A stretch of DNA of 64,000 nt from an uncultured Agathobaculum sp. Its GTDB lineage: Bacteria > Bacillota > Clostridia > Oscillospirales > Butyricicoccaceae. This document shows positions 1 through 7,956 of the stretch, piece after piece. The stretch is from assembly GCA_934504345.1 (NCBI GenBank), contig CAKSVR010000004.1:1-64000 (forward strand), in the 5' to 3' direction. Under the pieces are notes generated by a model. It was not told the origin of the DNA. It saw nothing but the letters and a program-made list of their open reading frames with translations, and made no database searches. The translations under genes were made by a program, and so were the position numbers. The number at the start of each line of letters is the position of its first letter. Within the stretch, counting starts at the first letter, position 1.

Positions 1-150
1 GGCAGCTATATCCGCTTTGACGAGAACGCTGGCGTTATCATTCGTGATGACAAAAACCCCCGCGGCACCCGTATCTTCGGGCCTGTCGCTCGTGAGCTGC
101 GTGACAAGGATTACATGAAGATCCTGTCGCTTGCTCCGGAAGTACTGTAA
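1..150 (+). CDS. rplN: 50S ribosomal protein L14 (C-terminal part)
   Basis: The first 49 codons in frame 1 end at a TAA at 148-150 and read as the conserved end of L14: GSYIRFDENAGVIIRD, then a PRGTRIFGPVARELR block and the terminal KILSLAPEVL. L14 binds 23S rRNA at the subunit interface. The start lies outside the window. Fifteen bases separate it from rplX, with a GGAGG in the gap, which is the normal spc operon order L14-L24-L5-S14. Confidence 0.97.
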   Translation, partial: GSYIRFDENAGVIIRDDKNPRGTRIFGPVARELRDKDYMKILSLAPEVL

Positions 151-165
151 GGAGGTCGCCAACAA

Positions 166-483
166 ATGAACAATTTGCACGTTAAGACGGGCGACACCGC
201 AGTCGTTCTTTCCGGCAAGGAAAAGGGCAAGCGCGGCAAGATCCTGTCCGTAAACCCGAAGAAGGGTATGGTAGTAATCGAAGGTGTGAACATGATCAAG
301 TGCCACACCAAGCCCCGCCGTCAGGGTGAAACCGGCGGCATCATCGAGCGCGAGGGTGCGCTGCGTGCCTGCAAGGTAATGCGCGTATGCCCGAAGTGCG
401 ACAAGCCGACTCGTGTTGCTCACAAGATCACCGAGAACGGCACCAAGCTGACGGTGTGCAAGCACTGCGGCGAAACGCTTTAA
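166..483 (+). CDS. rplX: 50S ribosomal protein L24
   Basis: This 105-residue protein is an assembly initiator of the 50S subunit that binds the 5' domain of 23S rRNA. A KOW motif at residues 6-30 (VKTGDTAVVLSGKEKGKRGK) and the downstream VEGVNMIKCHTKP block are diagnostic. The C-terminal part carries two CxxC pairs (CPKCDKP and CKHCGETL), the zinc-ribbon form seen in many Firmicutes. The ATG follows GGAGG by about eight bases and lies between rplN and rplE. Confidence 0.97.
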   Translation: MNNLHVKTGDTAVVLSGKEKGKRGKILSVNPKKGMVVIEGVNMIKCHTKPRRQGETGGIIEREGALRACKVMRVCPKCDKPTRVAHKITENGTKLTVCKHCGETL

Positions 484-502
484 GAAGAGGAGGTTGCAAT
501 AA

Positions 503-1048
503 ATGGTTCCGAATATGAAAGCAAAGTATAATGCGGAAGTTGCGCCTGCTCTGATGAAGAAGTTTCAGTATGAGAGCGCAATGCAGATCCCGAAGCTCGA
601 CAAGATCGTAATCAATGTCGGCTGCGGCAAGGAAGCAAACGGTAACTCCAAGGTTATCGAGGCTATCGTCCGCGACATCACCCTGATCTCCGGTCAGAAG
701 CCGATCATCACCCACGCGAAGAAGTCCATCGCGAACTTCAAGCTGCGTGACGGTATGCCGGTTGGCGTTAAGGTAACCCTGCGCCGTGACCGTATGTGGG
801 AGTTCCTGGATCGTCTGTTCAACGTAGCACTGCCCCGTGTACGCGACTTCCGCGGCATCAACGGCAATGCATTCGACGGCCGCGGCAACTACGCGCTGGG
901 CCTGTCCGAGCAGCTGATCTTCCCGGAAATCTCTTACGATCAGATCGATAAGATCCGTGGTATGAACATCGTTATCTGCACCACCGCAAATACCGATGAA
1001 GAAGCGAAGGAGCTCCTCACTCTGATGGGCGCTCCGTTCGAGAAGTAA
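503..1048 (+). CDS. rplE: 50S ribosomal protein L5
   Basis: This 181-residue L5 binds 5S rRNA and forms part of the central protuberance. The sequence has the typical PKLDKIVINVGCG strand near residue 30, the ISGQKPIITHAKKSIANFKLR block, and the FPEISYDQIDKIRGMNI end. Length matches the family (about 180). The first ATG at 503 has an AGAGGAGG ribosome binding site nine bases upstream. A second ATG four codons later is possible but less well spaced. Confidence 0.97.
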   Translation: MVPNMKAKYNAEVAPALMKKFQYESAMQIPKLDKIVINVGCGKEANGNSKVIEAIVRDITLISGQKPIITHAKKSIANFKLRDGMPVGVKVTLRRDRMWEFLDRLFNVALPRVRDFRGINGNAFDGRGNYALGLSEQLIFPEISYDQIDKIRGMNIVICTTANTDEEAKELLTLMGAPFEK

Positions 1049-1063
1049 GGAGGAGAATGTTAA

Positions 1064-1249
1064 ATGGCTAAGAAGTCGATGATCCTCAAGCAGCAGGCTA
1101 AGCCGAAGTTCTCCACCCGTGCTTACAACCGCTGCAAGATCTGCGGCCGTCCGCACGCATACCTGCGTGACTACGGTATCTGCCGTATCTGCTTCCGTGA
1201 GCTGGCTTACAAGGGCCAGATCCCGGGTGTCCGCAAGGCATCCTGGTAA
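1064..1249 (+). CDS. rpsN: 30S ribosomal protein S14, zinc-binding type
   Basis: This 61-residue S14 of the short zinc type binds 16S rRNA in the 30S head. The four cysteines sit as CKICG near residue 24 and CRICF near residue 40, separated by a PHAYLRDYGI loop, and the end GQIPGVRKASW is conserved. AAGGAGG precedes the ATG. In most Firmicutes rpsH follows within a few dozen bases. Here a terminator and more than 1.1 kb of non-coding DNA follow instead. Confidence 0.97.
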   Translation: MAKKSMILKQQAKPKFSTRAYNRCKICGRPHAYLRDYGICRICFRELAYKGQIPGVRKASW

Positions 1250-1265
1250 GGAAAAGCGATTTTTC

Positions 1266-1294
1266 AAAAGGAACCCGAAAGGGTTCCTTTTTTG
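1266..1294 (+). terminator. Rho-independent terminator after rpsN
   Basis: An 11-bp stem (AAAAGGAACCC / GGGTTCCTTTT) with a GAAA tetraloop is followed by a T-rich run. It lies 16 bases after the rpsN stop and would end or reduce transcription in the middle of what is normally one uninterrupted spc operon. Confidence 0.85.
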
Positions 1295-1311
1295 TTTTGC
1301 AGAATACGCAG

Positions 1312-1942
1312 TCCGGTGCAAACGAGGCGCGTGAGCGCTGCGCCGTAACTGGGCGGCAGCCCTTTTCTCGGCACTCTTTACATGGTGCAGCCGAGTTGCG
1401 GAGCAATACGCCGTTTCCGGGCTGGGGAGTTTCGCCGTCTGCGGACGGCGGGAACGGGCCTGACGGCCCTACTTCGTAAGTAACTCGCATATAGGAACGG
1501 TATCGGCTTCCGTTTTCCGCGCTGTCGCGGCGTAATCGCGGCAGATTGAACGAGTTTTGCGTAAATACTGTCGCAGACCGTTAACGGCTTGAGCGTAGCT
1601 GTGAAAGGAATGGTCGGCGTTAAGCCGAGCCTACGAGCTGGTAACGGTACTGCCGTTCTCCTTTTTCGGTCACACCTCTAAGTAGGAACGCTTGCGTTCC
1701 GTCGCTCCGAGGTATCCCAAAAGGGAAAAGGGGAGCTTCCTAAGAGGGTGGAAAACCGTAGGTTGTCTACCCTCTTAGGCCCCGCGCGGGAGCGCCGTTC
1801 TCCCGCCGCCCGCAGGCGGCGAAATTCCCAGCCCGGCAACGGCGTATCGCTTACGCGACTCGTCTGCACCAGAGAACGGCTGCCGTGGAAAGGGCTGCCG
1901 CCCGGCTGCGGCGCAGCGCTCACGCGCTTCGTGTGCACCGGA
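1312..1942. repeat. Large modular inverted-repeat element, copy 1
   Basis: No convincing protein is encoded. The left arm (about 1312-1365 and 1386-1456) is the imperfect reverse complement of the right arm (about 1889-1942 and 1796-1872), so the whole element could fold into a long hairpin around a core of roughly 300 bp. The core (about 1490-1790) contains smaller palindromes, including one whose two halves both carry the ACCCTCTTAG motif. The same core and arms recur at 22793-23625, almost identically over 1670-1800. Function is unknown. Open frames here are overlapping, arginine/proline-rich and differ between copies. Confidence 0.8.
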
Positions 1943-2010
1943 GAGCAGCTGCCGCAGCGGAACAGCTAAAGTGTAGTATTAAAAATTTTTCGATTTTTTG
2001 AAAAAAACAC

Positions 2011-2040
2011 TTGCGCGATACGCCCGGTATAGTGTATACT
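2011..2040 (+). promoter_or_regulatory. Candidate sigma-A promoter P1 upstream of rpsH
   Basis: TTGCGC (2011-2016) and TATACT (2035-2040) are separated by 18 bases, just downstream of the repeat element and an AT-rich tract. With the promoter at 2238 it would restart transcription of the second part of the spc operon. Confidence 0.55.
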
Positions 2041-2237
2041 AATTACAGTTGCGCGTGAGCGTAACGAAATTGCTGCGCGAAGGTTTTTTCCTTTGCACGC
2101 CCATTGGCCATCAACCGTTTTTCGCGGCGTGGTCTTTGGTGCGGTTCAAAAACGGCCGACCTGCCGTTATACCGGGTAATCAAGCAATTTGACTGCAAAA
2201 CAGGCTTAAAATGCGTAAAAATCAGCACTTTTTCCGA

Positions 2238-2266
2238 TTGCAGCCAATGGTTTCCTGTGCTATAAT
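2238..2266 (+). promoter_or_regulatory. Sigma-A promoter P2 for the rpsH-secY-rplQ operon
   Basis: TTGCAG (2238-2243) and a perfect TATAAT (2261-2266) are spaced by 17 bases. Transcription would begin near 2273 and give a leader of about 175 nt before rpsH. This is the best promoter in the 1.1-kb gap and supports a separate transcription unit for rpsH and its downstream genes. Confidence 0.75.
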
Positions 2267-2270
2267 TAAC

Positions 2271-2310
2271 GCTGGTCTGGTTCGATAACTGGACCGGCGA
2301 TTTTTTATCC
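2271..2310 (+). promoter_or_regulatory. Leader hairpin with T-run upstream of rpsH
   Basis: Immediately after the predicted start of P2, CTGGTC pairs with GACCGG across a 15-nt interval, and the stem is followed by CGATTTTTTAT. This resembles an attenuator at the very start of the rpsH transcript. Ribosomal operons are often autoregulated through leaders, but nothing here identifies the ligand. Confidence 0.4.
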
Positions 2311-2446
2311 CCGCCGCTGTTCGTGGAAGGGCCACGAGCAGTGTAAAGAAAAGTGGAGGGCAAACAGACAAATCAGAACCGGATTAACCCACCGGCGCTC
2401 GATTGCTGCACTACCCCCAAACTTCTTAATTAAAGGAGAGCATTTT

Positions 2447-2845
2447 ATGCAGATCACTGATCCCATCGCGGATATGCTGACCCGTATCCGCAACGCCGGC
2501 AATGCTCGTCATGCCAGCGTGGATGTACCCGCATCCAAAATGAAGAAGGCTATTGCCCAGATCCTGCTTGACGAAGGCTACATCAAGTCCTTCGACGTTG
2601 TAGAGGGCAACACCCAGGGCATTATCCGTATCGCTCTGAAGTACGTTGACGGCCGTCAGAAGGCTATCACCGGCATCAAGCGTGTATCGAAGCCGGGCCT
2701 GCGTGTATACGCCGGCGCACAGGAGCTCCCGAAGGTACTCCGCGGCCTTGGTATTGCCATCGTTTCTACGTCGAGAGGCGTCATGACCGACAAGAAGGCT
2801 CGCGAGCTGAACGTCGGCGGCGAAGTTCTCGCATTCGTTTGGTAA
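2447..2845 (+). CDS. rpsH: 30S ribosomal protein S8
   Basis: This 132-residue S8 binds the central domain of 16S rRNA and in E. coli is the translational repressor of the spc operon. Diagnostic stretches are ITDPIADMLTRIRNA at the N-terminus, RVSKPGLRVYAG in the middle and VSTSRGVMTDKKAREL plus GGEVLAFVW at the end. An AAAGGAGAG site precedes the ATG. It is the first gene after the split in the operon. Confidence 0.97.
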   Translation: MQITDPIADMLTRIRNAGNARHASVDVPASKMKKAIAQILLDEGYIKSFDVVEGNTQGIIRIALKYVDGRQKAITGIKRVSKPGLRVYAGAQELPKVLRGLGIAIVSTSRGVMTDKKARELNVGGEVLAFVW

Positions 2846-2859
2846 GGGAGGTATAAACA

Positions 2860-3405
2860 ATGTCTCGAATTGGTAGAATGCCGATTGCCATTCCGGCCGG
2901 CGTTGAAGTCAAGATTGACGGCAACGTTGTTACCGTAAAGGGCGCTAAGGCAACCCTTACCCGCGAATTCCATCCGAACATGAACATCGCGGTGGAGGGC
3001 AACGAAATCCTCGTCACTCGTCCGAACGACGACAAGCACAACCGTGCACTGCACGGCCTGACCCGCAGCCTGGTCCACAACATGGTCGTAGGCGTTACCG
3101 AAGGCTTCAAGAAGGAGCTGAGCGTACAGGGCGTAGGCTACCGTGTAGCAAAGCAGGGCAAGGATCTGGTTATGAACCTCGGTTACTCGCATCAGGTTAC
3201 CATGAGCGAGGTCGAGGGCATCACGATCGACGTTCCGAATCCGAACACGATCGTCATCTCCGGTCCTGACAAGCAGAAGGTCGGCCAGTTTGCAGCGGAA
3301 GTCCGCGAGAAGCGTCCGCCGGAACCCTACAAGGGCAAGGGCATTCGCTACGCTGACGAGTTTGTCCGCCGCAAGGAAGGCAAGACCGGCGCTAAGAAGA
3401 AGTAA
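2860..3405 (+). CDS. rplF: 50S ribosomal protein L6
   Basis: This 181-residue L6 sits near the sarcin-ricin loop and the factor-binding site. It shows the N-terminal MSRIGRMPIAIPAGV, the two homologous domains, and the C-terminal signature PEPYKGKGIRYADEFVRRKEGK. GGGAGG lies upstream of the ATG, 14 bases after the rpsH stop. Length is normal for the family. Confidence 0.97.
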   Translation: MSRIGRMPIAIPAGVEVKIDGNVVTVKGAKATLTREFHPNMNIAVEGNEILVTRPNDDKHNRALHGLTRSLVHNMVVGVTEGFKKELSVQGVGYRVAKQGKDLVMNLGYSHQVTMSEVEGITIDVPNPNTIVISGPDKQKVGQFAAEVREKRPPEPYKGKGIRYADEFVRRKEGKTGAKKK

Positions 3406-3426
3406 GGAAAGGAGAGGCGTAAGTAA

Positions 3427-3786
3427 ATGGTTTCGAAGAAGGACTCCAACAAGGCGCGTCTGCAGCGCCACAAGCGCGTACGCGCTAAGATCAACGGTAC
3501 GGCTGATCGTCCGCGTCTGGACGTATTCCGTTCCGCAAAGAACATCTATGCACAGGTCATCGACGATGTCGCCGGTGTTACCCTGGTATCCGCCTCGACT
3601 GCTGAGAAGGACTTCACCGAGTACGGCGGCAACAAGGAAGCAGCCAAGAAGATTGGCCAGCTCGTTGCTGAGCGCTGCAAGGCTAAGGGCATTGAGAACG
3701 TCGTATTCGATCGCGGCGGCTATGTGTACCACGGCCGCGTGAAGGAGCTCGCAGATGGCGCCCGCGAGGGCGGCCTGCAGTTTTAA
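3427..3786 (+). CDS. rplR: 50S ribosomal protein L18
   Basis: This 119-residue L18 binds 5S rRNA together with L5. The RPRLDVFRSAKNIYAQVIDD block, the GGNKEAAKKIGQLVAERCK helix and the FDRGGYVYHGRVKELADGAREGGLQF end are typical. It is translated from an ATG behind AAGGAGAGG and is followed by rpsE after 19 bases. Confidence 0.97.
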   Translation: MVSKKDSNKARLQRHKRVRAKINGTADRPRLDVFRSAKNIYAQVIDDVAGVTLVSASTAEKDFTEYGGNKEAAKKIGQLVAERCKAKGIENVVFDRGGYVYHGRVKELADGAREGGLQF

Positions 3787-3805
3787 GTCGGGGAGGAGGT
3801 AAAAC

Positions 3806-4309
3806 ATGGCTCAGTTTAACAGAAACGATAAGCGTGAGGACGAGTACTCCGAGACCGTCGTAGCGCTCAACCGTGTATCCAAGACCGTTAAGGGCGGCCG
3901 CGTGATGAAGTTCTCCGCGCTGGTTGTTGTAGGCGACGGCAAGGGTACCGTTGGCTTCGGCACCGGCAAGGCTGCCGAGGTTCCGGACGCAATCCGCAAG
4001 GGCATCGAGGACGCCAAGAAGAACCTCGTTAAGATTTCCATGAAGGGCACCACTATCCCGCACGAGATCATCGGCGAGTTCGGTGCAGGCCGTGTCCTGC
4101 TCAAGCCCGCTGCTCCCGGTACCGGCGTTATCGCCGGCGGTGCAGTCCGTGCAATCGTAGAGGCTGCCGGCATCAAGGATATCCGTACCAAGTGCCTGCG
4201 CTCCAACAACCCGCAGAACGTCGTTTCCGCAACGATGCAGGGTCTGAAGAGCATGCGCAGCGCTGCACAGGTTGCTGCTGTACGCGGCAAGGCTGTAGAA
4301 GAACTGTAA
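3806..4309 (+). CDS. rpsE: 30S ribosomal protein S5
   Basis: This 167-residue S5 contributes to decoding fidelity and to the mRNA entry helicase site. The S5 signature (VVALNRVSKTVKGGR, then FSALVVVGDGKGTVGFGTGKA) covers residues 18-60, and the C-terminal domain holds PAAPGTGVIAGGAVRAI and the conserved KCLRSNNPQNVV. The ATG follows GGGAGGAGG. Confidence 0.97.
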   Translation: MAQFNRNDKREDEYSETVVALNRVSKTVKGGRVMKFSALVVVGDGKGTVGFGTGKAAEVPDAIRKGIEDAKKNLVKISMKGTTIPHEIIGEFGAGRVLLKPAAPGTGVIAGGAVRAIVEAAGIKDIRTKCLRSNNPQNVVSATMQGLKSMRSAAQVAAVRGKAVEEL

Positions 4310-4326
4310 GAAAGGGGTAACTTATA

Positions 4327-4509
4327 ATGGCTAACATGAAGATTACCCTGAAAAAGAGCCTGGTCGGCCGCTTGGAGAAGCACATTGCGACCGCTCATTC
4401 TTTGGGGCTTAAGAAGATTAACGACGTAACCGTTCAGCCGGACAACGCGCAGACCCGCGGCAAGCTCCAGCAGATCGGCTACCTGCTCGAAGTTGTAGAG
4501 GAGGCGTAA
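4327..4509 (+). CDS. rpmD: 50S ribosomal protein L30
   Basis: This 60-residue protein matches the short bacterial L30: KITLKKSLVGRLEKHIATAHSLGLKKIND at the N-terminus and the DNAQTRGKLQQIGYLLEV end. It lies between rpsE and rplO with an AAAGGGG site before the ATG. Only three bases separate it from rplO, so the two are probably translationally coupled. Confidence 0.96.
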   Translation: MANMKITLKKSLVGRLEKHIATAHSLGLKKINDVTVQPDNAQTRGKLQQIGYLLEVVEEA

Positions 4510-4512
4510 CCC

Positions 4513-4953
4513 ATGAAGCTGCATGAATTAACGCCCGCCGCAGGCGCAACCAAGCCGGCATACCGCAAGGGCCGTGGCGCCGGTTCCGGCAATGGCAAGA
4601 CCGCAGGCCGCGGTCACAAGGGCCAGTGGGCCCGTTCCGGCGGCGGTGTCCGTCCGGGTTTTGAAGGCGGTCAGATGCCTCTGGCACGCCGTCTGCCGAA
4701 GCGTGGTTTCCACAACATTTTCGGCACCACTTACGCACCGGTCAATGTTTCCGCTCTTGAGAAGTTTGAAGACGGCGCTGAGGTAACTGCAGAGATCCTC
4801 TGCAATGCCGGCATCGTTAAGAATGCTCTCGACGGCATCAAGATCCTCGGTAACGGCGCGCTCACCAAGAAGCTGACTGTCAAGGCAGCAGCATTCTCTG
4901 CGTCCGCAAAGGAGAAGATCGAAGCCGCAGGCGGAAAGGCCGAGGTGATTTAA
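4513..4953 (+). CDS. rplO: 50S ribosomal protein L15
   Basis: This 146-residue L15 is a late assembly protein of the 50S subunit. It starts MKLHELTPAAGATK, followed by the glycine/arginine-rich GRGAGSGNGKTAGRGHKGQ extension that threads into rRNA, then GFEGGQMPLARRLPKRGF. Its ribosome binding site (GAGGAGG) lies inside the end of rpmD, and one base separates it from secY. Confidence 0.97.
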   Translation: MKLHELTPAAGATKPAYRKGRGAGSGNGKTAGRGHKGQWARSGGGVRPGFEGGQMPLARRLPKRGFHNIFGTTYAPVNVSALEKFEDGAEVTAEILCNAGIVKNALDGIKILGNGALTKKLTVKAAAFSASAKEKIEAAGGKAEVI

Positions 4954-4954
4954 G

Positions 4955-6244
4955 GTGTTTCAAACCCTTAAAAACGCCTGGGCTATGCCCGAACTGCGCA
5001 AGAAGATCCTGTATACTCTGTTTATCATCCTGATCTTCCGCTTCGGTTCGTGCATTCCGGTTCCGTTCATCGACACCCAGCTGCTTGCTCAGTATTTTGA
5101 GCAGGCAAGCACCAACGGTTCGATGCTCGGTTATCTGGATATGTTCTCCGGCGGCGGTCTGTCGCGTGCGACGATCTTCGCCATGAGCATTACTCCGTAT
5201 ATCAATGCGTCCATTATCCTTCAGCTGCTGACCGTCGCCATCCCCGCTCTCGAGCGCATGGTAAAGGACGGCGGCGAGGAGGGCCGCAAGAAGATCGCAA
5301 GCTGGACCCGCTACGTCGGCGTTCTGCTCGGCCTGCTGCAGGGTCTGTCCTACTACGCTCTGCTGCGCAACCAGGGCTTCCTTTCTGACAAGGGCGTTCT
5401 GGCGGCCGTTACGATCATTATGACCTTCACCGCAGGCACCGCGCTGATTATGTGGATGGGTGAGCACATCACCCAGAAGGGTATCGGCAACGGCATCTCG
5501 ATCATCCTGTTCGCAGGTATCGTATCCCGCGGTCCGTCGCTCATGCGCACGCTGGGCAACCTGTTCCAGACCGGCACGAGCGGCATCGTTTCCGCAATCC
5601 TGATGATCATTATCGGTATCTTCATCGTAGTGTTCATTGTATTCATGTCCAATGCAGAGCGCCGCATTCCGGTGCAGTACGCAAAGCGCGTTGTCGGCCG
5701 CAAGATGTACGGTGGTCAGTCCACCCATCTGCCGATCAAGGTCAACGCATCCGGCGTTATGCCGATCATCTTTGCGTCCTCCATCCTCGCGCTGCCGCAG
5801 ACCGTTTCGATGTTCTGGCAGCCGGAGGCTGGTACGGTCGGTGCCCACATCCTCAATCTGTTCTCGCAGAGAAGTGTGGTCTACATCGTTCTGTACGCGC
5901 TGCTGATCCTCGCTTTCGCATATTTCTATGCATCCATCCAGTTTAACCCGATCGAGATCGCCAACAACCTGAAGAAGAACGGCGGCTTCATCCCGGGCTT
6001 CCGTCCCGGCAAGCCGACCAGCGACTTCATCACCAAGGCTCTTGGCAAGGTAACGTTCGTTGGTGCGCTGTTCCTCGCTGTTGTTGCTCTGCTGCCGCTG
6101 ATCGTTGGCGCAGTAAACACCAGCCTGCGTAACGTAGCACTGGGCGGCACCTCGGTCATCATCGTAGTAGGCGTTGCGCTTGATACGGTGAAGCAGATGG
6201 AGGCACAGATGCTGATGCGTCACCATAAGGGATTCCTGGAATAA
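4955..6244 (+). CDS. secY: Protein translocase subunit SecY
   Basis: SecY forms the membrane channel of the general secretion pathway. The 429-residue protein has ten hydrophobic segments. It shows the SecY signatures GGGLSRATIFAMSITPYINASII near residue 65 and ITQKGIGNGISIILFAGI near residue 170, and the cytoplasmic loop PIEIANNLKKNGGFIPGFRPG. Translation begins at a GTG one base after the rplO stop; no good binding site precedes it, so coupling to rplO is likely. Confidence 0.97.
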   Translation: MFQTLKNAWAMPELRKKILYTLFIILIFRFGSCIPVPFIDTQLLAQYFEQASTNGSMLGYLDMFSGGGLSRATIFAMSITPYINASIILQLLTVAIPALERMVKDGGEEGRKKIASWTRYVGVLLGLLQGLSYYALLRNQGFLSDKGVLAAVTIIMTFTAGTALIMWMGEHITQKGIGNGISIILFAGIVSRGPSLMRTLGNLFQTGTSGIVSAILMIIIGIFIVVFIVFMSNAERRIPVQYAKRVVGRKMYGGQSTHLPIKVNASGVMPIIFASSILALPQTVSMFWQPEAGTVGAHILNLFSQRSVVYIVLYALLILAFAYFYASIQFNPIEIANNLKKNGGFIPGFRPGKPTSDFITKALGKVTFVGALFLAVVALLPLIVGAVNTSLRNVALGGTSVIIVVGVALDTVKQMEAQMLMRHHKGFLE

Positions 6245-6263
6245 TTCTGGAGGCTGTTTTCAA

Positions 6264-6893
6264 ATGAATTTAATTCTGCTGGGCGCTCCGGGCGCCGGTA
6301 AGGGCACGCTCGCGTCCTACCTCATCGAGCAGATGGGTGTACCGAGCATTTCTACCGGTAACATTCTGCGCGAAGCGATCAAGAACAACACTCCTCTCGG
6401 CCAGTCCGCGAAGGAGTATATGGATGCCGGCCAGCTGGTACCCGATGAAGTGGTTATCGGTATGCTGAAAGAGCGCATCGCGAAGCGTGACTGCAAGAGC
6501 GGTTTCATTCTCGATGGTTTCCCGCGCACGATCCCGCAGGCGGAAGCGCTTGACGAGATCGCAAACATCGACTGTGCACTGTCCCTCGAGGTTGCAGACG
6601 AAGTCATCGAAAAGCGCATGACCGGCCGCCGTGTCTGCCTGCGCTGCGGTGCCACCTATCACGTTGAGGCAAATCCGCCGCGCGTGAAGGACATCTGCGA
6701 CATCTGCGGCGACAAGCTGGTTATCCGCAGCGATGATCAGGCGGAGGTCGTTCGCCACCGTCTGGAAACCTATCATGTTCAGACCGAGCCGCTCAAGGGC
6801 TACTACGAGGCTCAGGGCAAGCTCAAGAGCATCGATGGCACGCAGGGCATCCACGCAACGGAAAAGTTCGCGGTAGAGGCGCTGGGTCTGTAA
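6264..6893 (+). CDS. adk: Adenylate kinase
   Basis: The enzyme interconverts ATP + AMP and 2 ADP. The 209-residue protein is the long form: P-loop GAPGAGKGT at residues 7-15, the AMP-binding DGFPRT motif near residue 84, and a LID domain with a four-cysteine zinc site (CLRCG and CDICG) as in Gram-positive enzymes. It follows secY by 19 bases and is nearly contiguous with map, the usual secY-adk-map order. Confidence 0.97.
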   Translation: MNLILLGAPGAGKGTLASYLIEQMGVPSISTGNILREAIKNNTPLGQSAKEYMDAGQLVPDEVVIGMLKERIAKRDCKSGFILDGFPRTIPQAEALDEIANIDCALSLEVADEVIEKRMTGRRVCLRCGATYHVEANPPRVKDICDICGDKLVIRSDDQAEVVRHRLETYHVQTEPLKGYYEAQGKLKSIDGTQGIHATEKFAVEALGL

Positions 6894-6894
6894 T

Positions 6895-7659
6895 ATGATT
6901 CATATCAAAACTGAGCAGGAGCTCGAAAAAATGCGTGTTGCCGGCCGCCTTACTGCCATTGCGCGTAAGGCGGCGGCAGACGCCGTTAAACCCGGTGTTA
7001 CCACATGGGAGATCGACCGGATCGTCCGCAAGACGATCGAGGATGCCGGCGCAAAGCCCTCGTTCCTCGGTTACGGCGGATTCCCCGGAAGTGCCTGTGT
7101 GTCGCTCAACGATCAGGTCATCCACGGCATTCCCTCCAAGCACGCAGTTGTCAGGGAGGGCGACATCGTCAAGGTCGATGTGGGCGCCTATATCGGCGGC
7201 TTCCACGGCGACTGTGCCTGCACCGTTCCGTGCGGTGAGGTAAGCGACGAGGCCAAGAAGCTGATCGCTGTAACCCGTCAGAGCTTCTTTGAAGGTATCA
7301 AATTTGCCCGCGAGGGCTACCGCGTGTCCGACATCGGCGCAGCCGTTCAGGCTTACGTCGAGGCCAATGGCTTCTCGGTCGTGCGTGACTACGTCGGCCA
7401 CGGCGTAGGCGCTGCACTGCATGAGAGCCCGGAGGTGCCGAACTACGGCAAACCCGGTCACGGCATCCGTCTGCAGCGCGGTATGGTCATTGCGGTCGAG
7501 CCGATGGTCAATGTGGGTGTTTACACGGTCAAGGTCCTGCCGGACGGCTGGACTGTCAAGACCCGGGACGGCAAACTGTCCGCCCACTATGAAAACACCA
7601 TCGCTATCACGGATGGAGAGCCGGAGATCCTTACGAGCATCGACGGCGAAGTGCTGTAA
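6895..7659 (+). CDS. map: Methionine aminopeptidase, type I
   Basis: MAP removes the N-terminal methionine from nascent proteins. The 254-residue protein has the metal ligands in order: Asp in VDVGAY, Asp in GDCAC, His in YVGHGVG, Glu in AVEPMV and Glu in HYENTIAI. It lacks an N-terminal zinc finger, as is normal for the short class Ia. The ATG is one base after the adk stop. Its stop codon overlaps the start of the following KOW gene (TAATG). Confidence 0.97.
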   Translation: MIHIKTEQELEKMRVAGRLTAIARKAAADAVKPGVTTWEIDRIVRKTIEDAGAKPSFLGYGGFPGSACVSLNDQVIHGIPSKHAVVREGDIVKVDVGAYIGGFHGDCACTVPCGEVSDEAKKLIAVTRQSFFEGIKFAREGYRVSDIGAAVQAYVEANGFSVVRDYVGHGVGAALHESPEVPNYGKPGHGIRLQRGMVIAVEPMVNVGVYTVKVLPDGWTVKTRDGKLSAHYENTIAITDGEPEILTSIDGEVL

Positions 7660-7937
7660 TGGCAGAGATCCGTACTGCCGACATTGTGCTGTCGCTGACC
7701 GGAAGGGACAGAGGACAGCTGATGCTGGTCGTCGCAGAAGAGGGGGATTTTCTTCTGCTGGCGAACGGACGGGCGCGGCGGGCCGAAAACCCGAAGCGCA
7801 AGCGCCGCAAGCACGTCAGCCTGCAAGGGCCGTGCGACGAGCGCACCCGGCTGAAGCTCTCGGGTGAAAGCCGGCTGACAAACAGCGAGATCCGCAAGGC
7901 GCTCGCCCTCTGGACAGGGGACGAGAACGCAAATTGA
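7659..7937 (+). CDS. KOW-domain RNA-binding protein (L14e/L27e-like)
   Basis: A 92-residue basic protein with a KOW-like N-terminus (TADIVLSLTGRDRGQLMLVV) and a lysine/arginine patch (NPKRKRRKHVS). Genes of this type sit between map and infA in many Clostridia and Bacilli and are annotated as KOW or ribosomal L14e/L6e/L27e-like proteins; the molecular role is not established. The ATG overlaps the map stop, which implies translational coupling. Confidence 0.85.
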   Translation: MAEIRTADIVLSLTGRDRGQLMLVVAEEGDFLLLANGRARRAENPKRKRRKHVSLQGPCDERTRLKLSGESRLTNSEIRKALALWTGDENAN

Positions 7938-7956
7938 CCGAGGAGGATAAACCACA

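Noticed and set aside
1297..1969. Several small open frames inside repeat copy 1
   Set aside because: They overlap each other on both strands, lack binding sites, are Arg/Pro-rich and are not kept as the same frames in copy 2.
2656..3807. 383-codon minus-strand frame over rpsH-rplF-rplR
   Set aside because: It spans three ribosomal genes antisense and has no start signals. The plus-strand genes fully explain the region.
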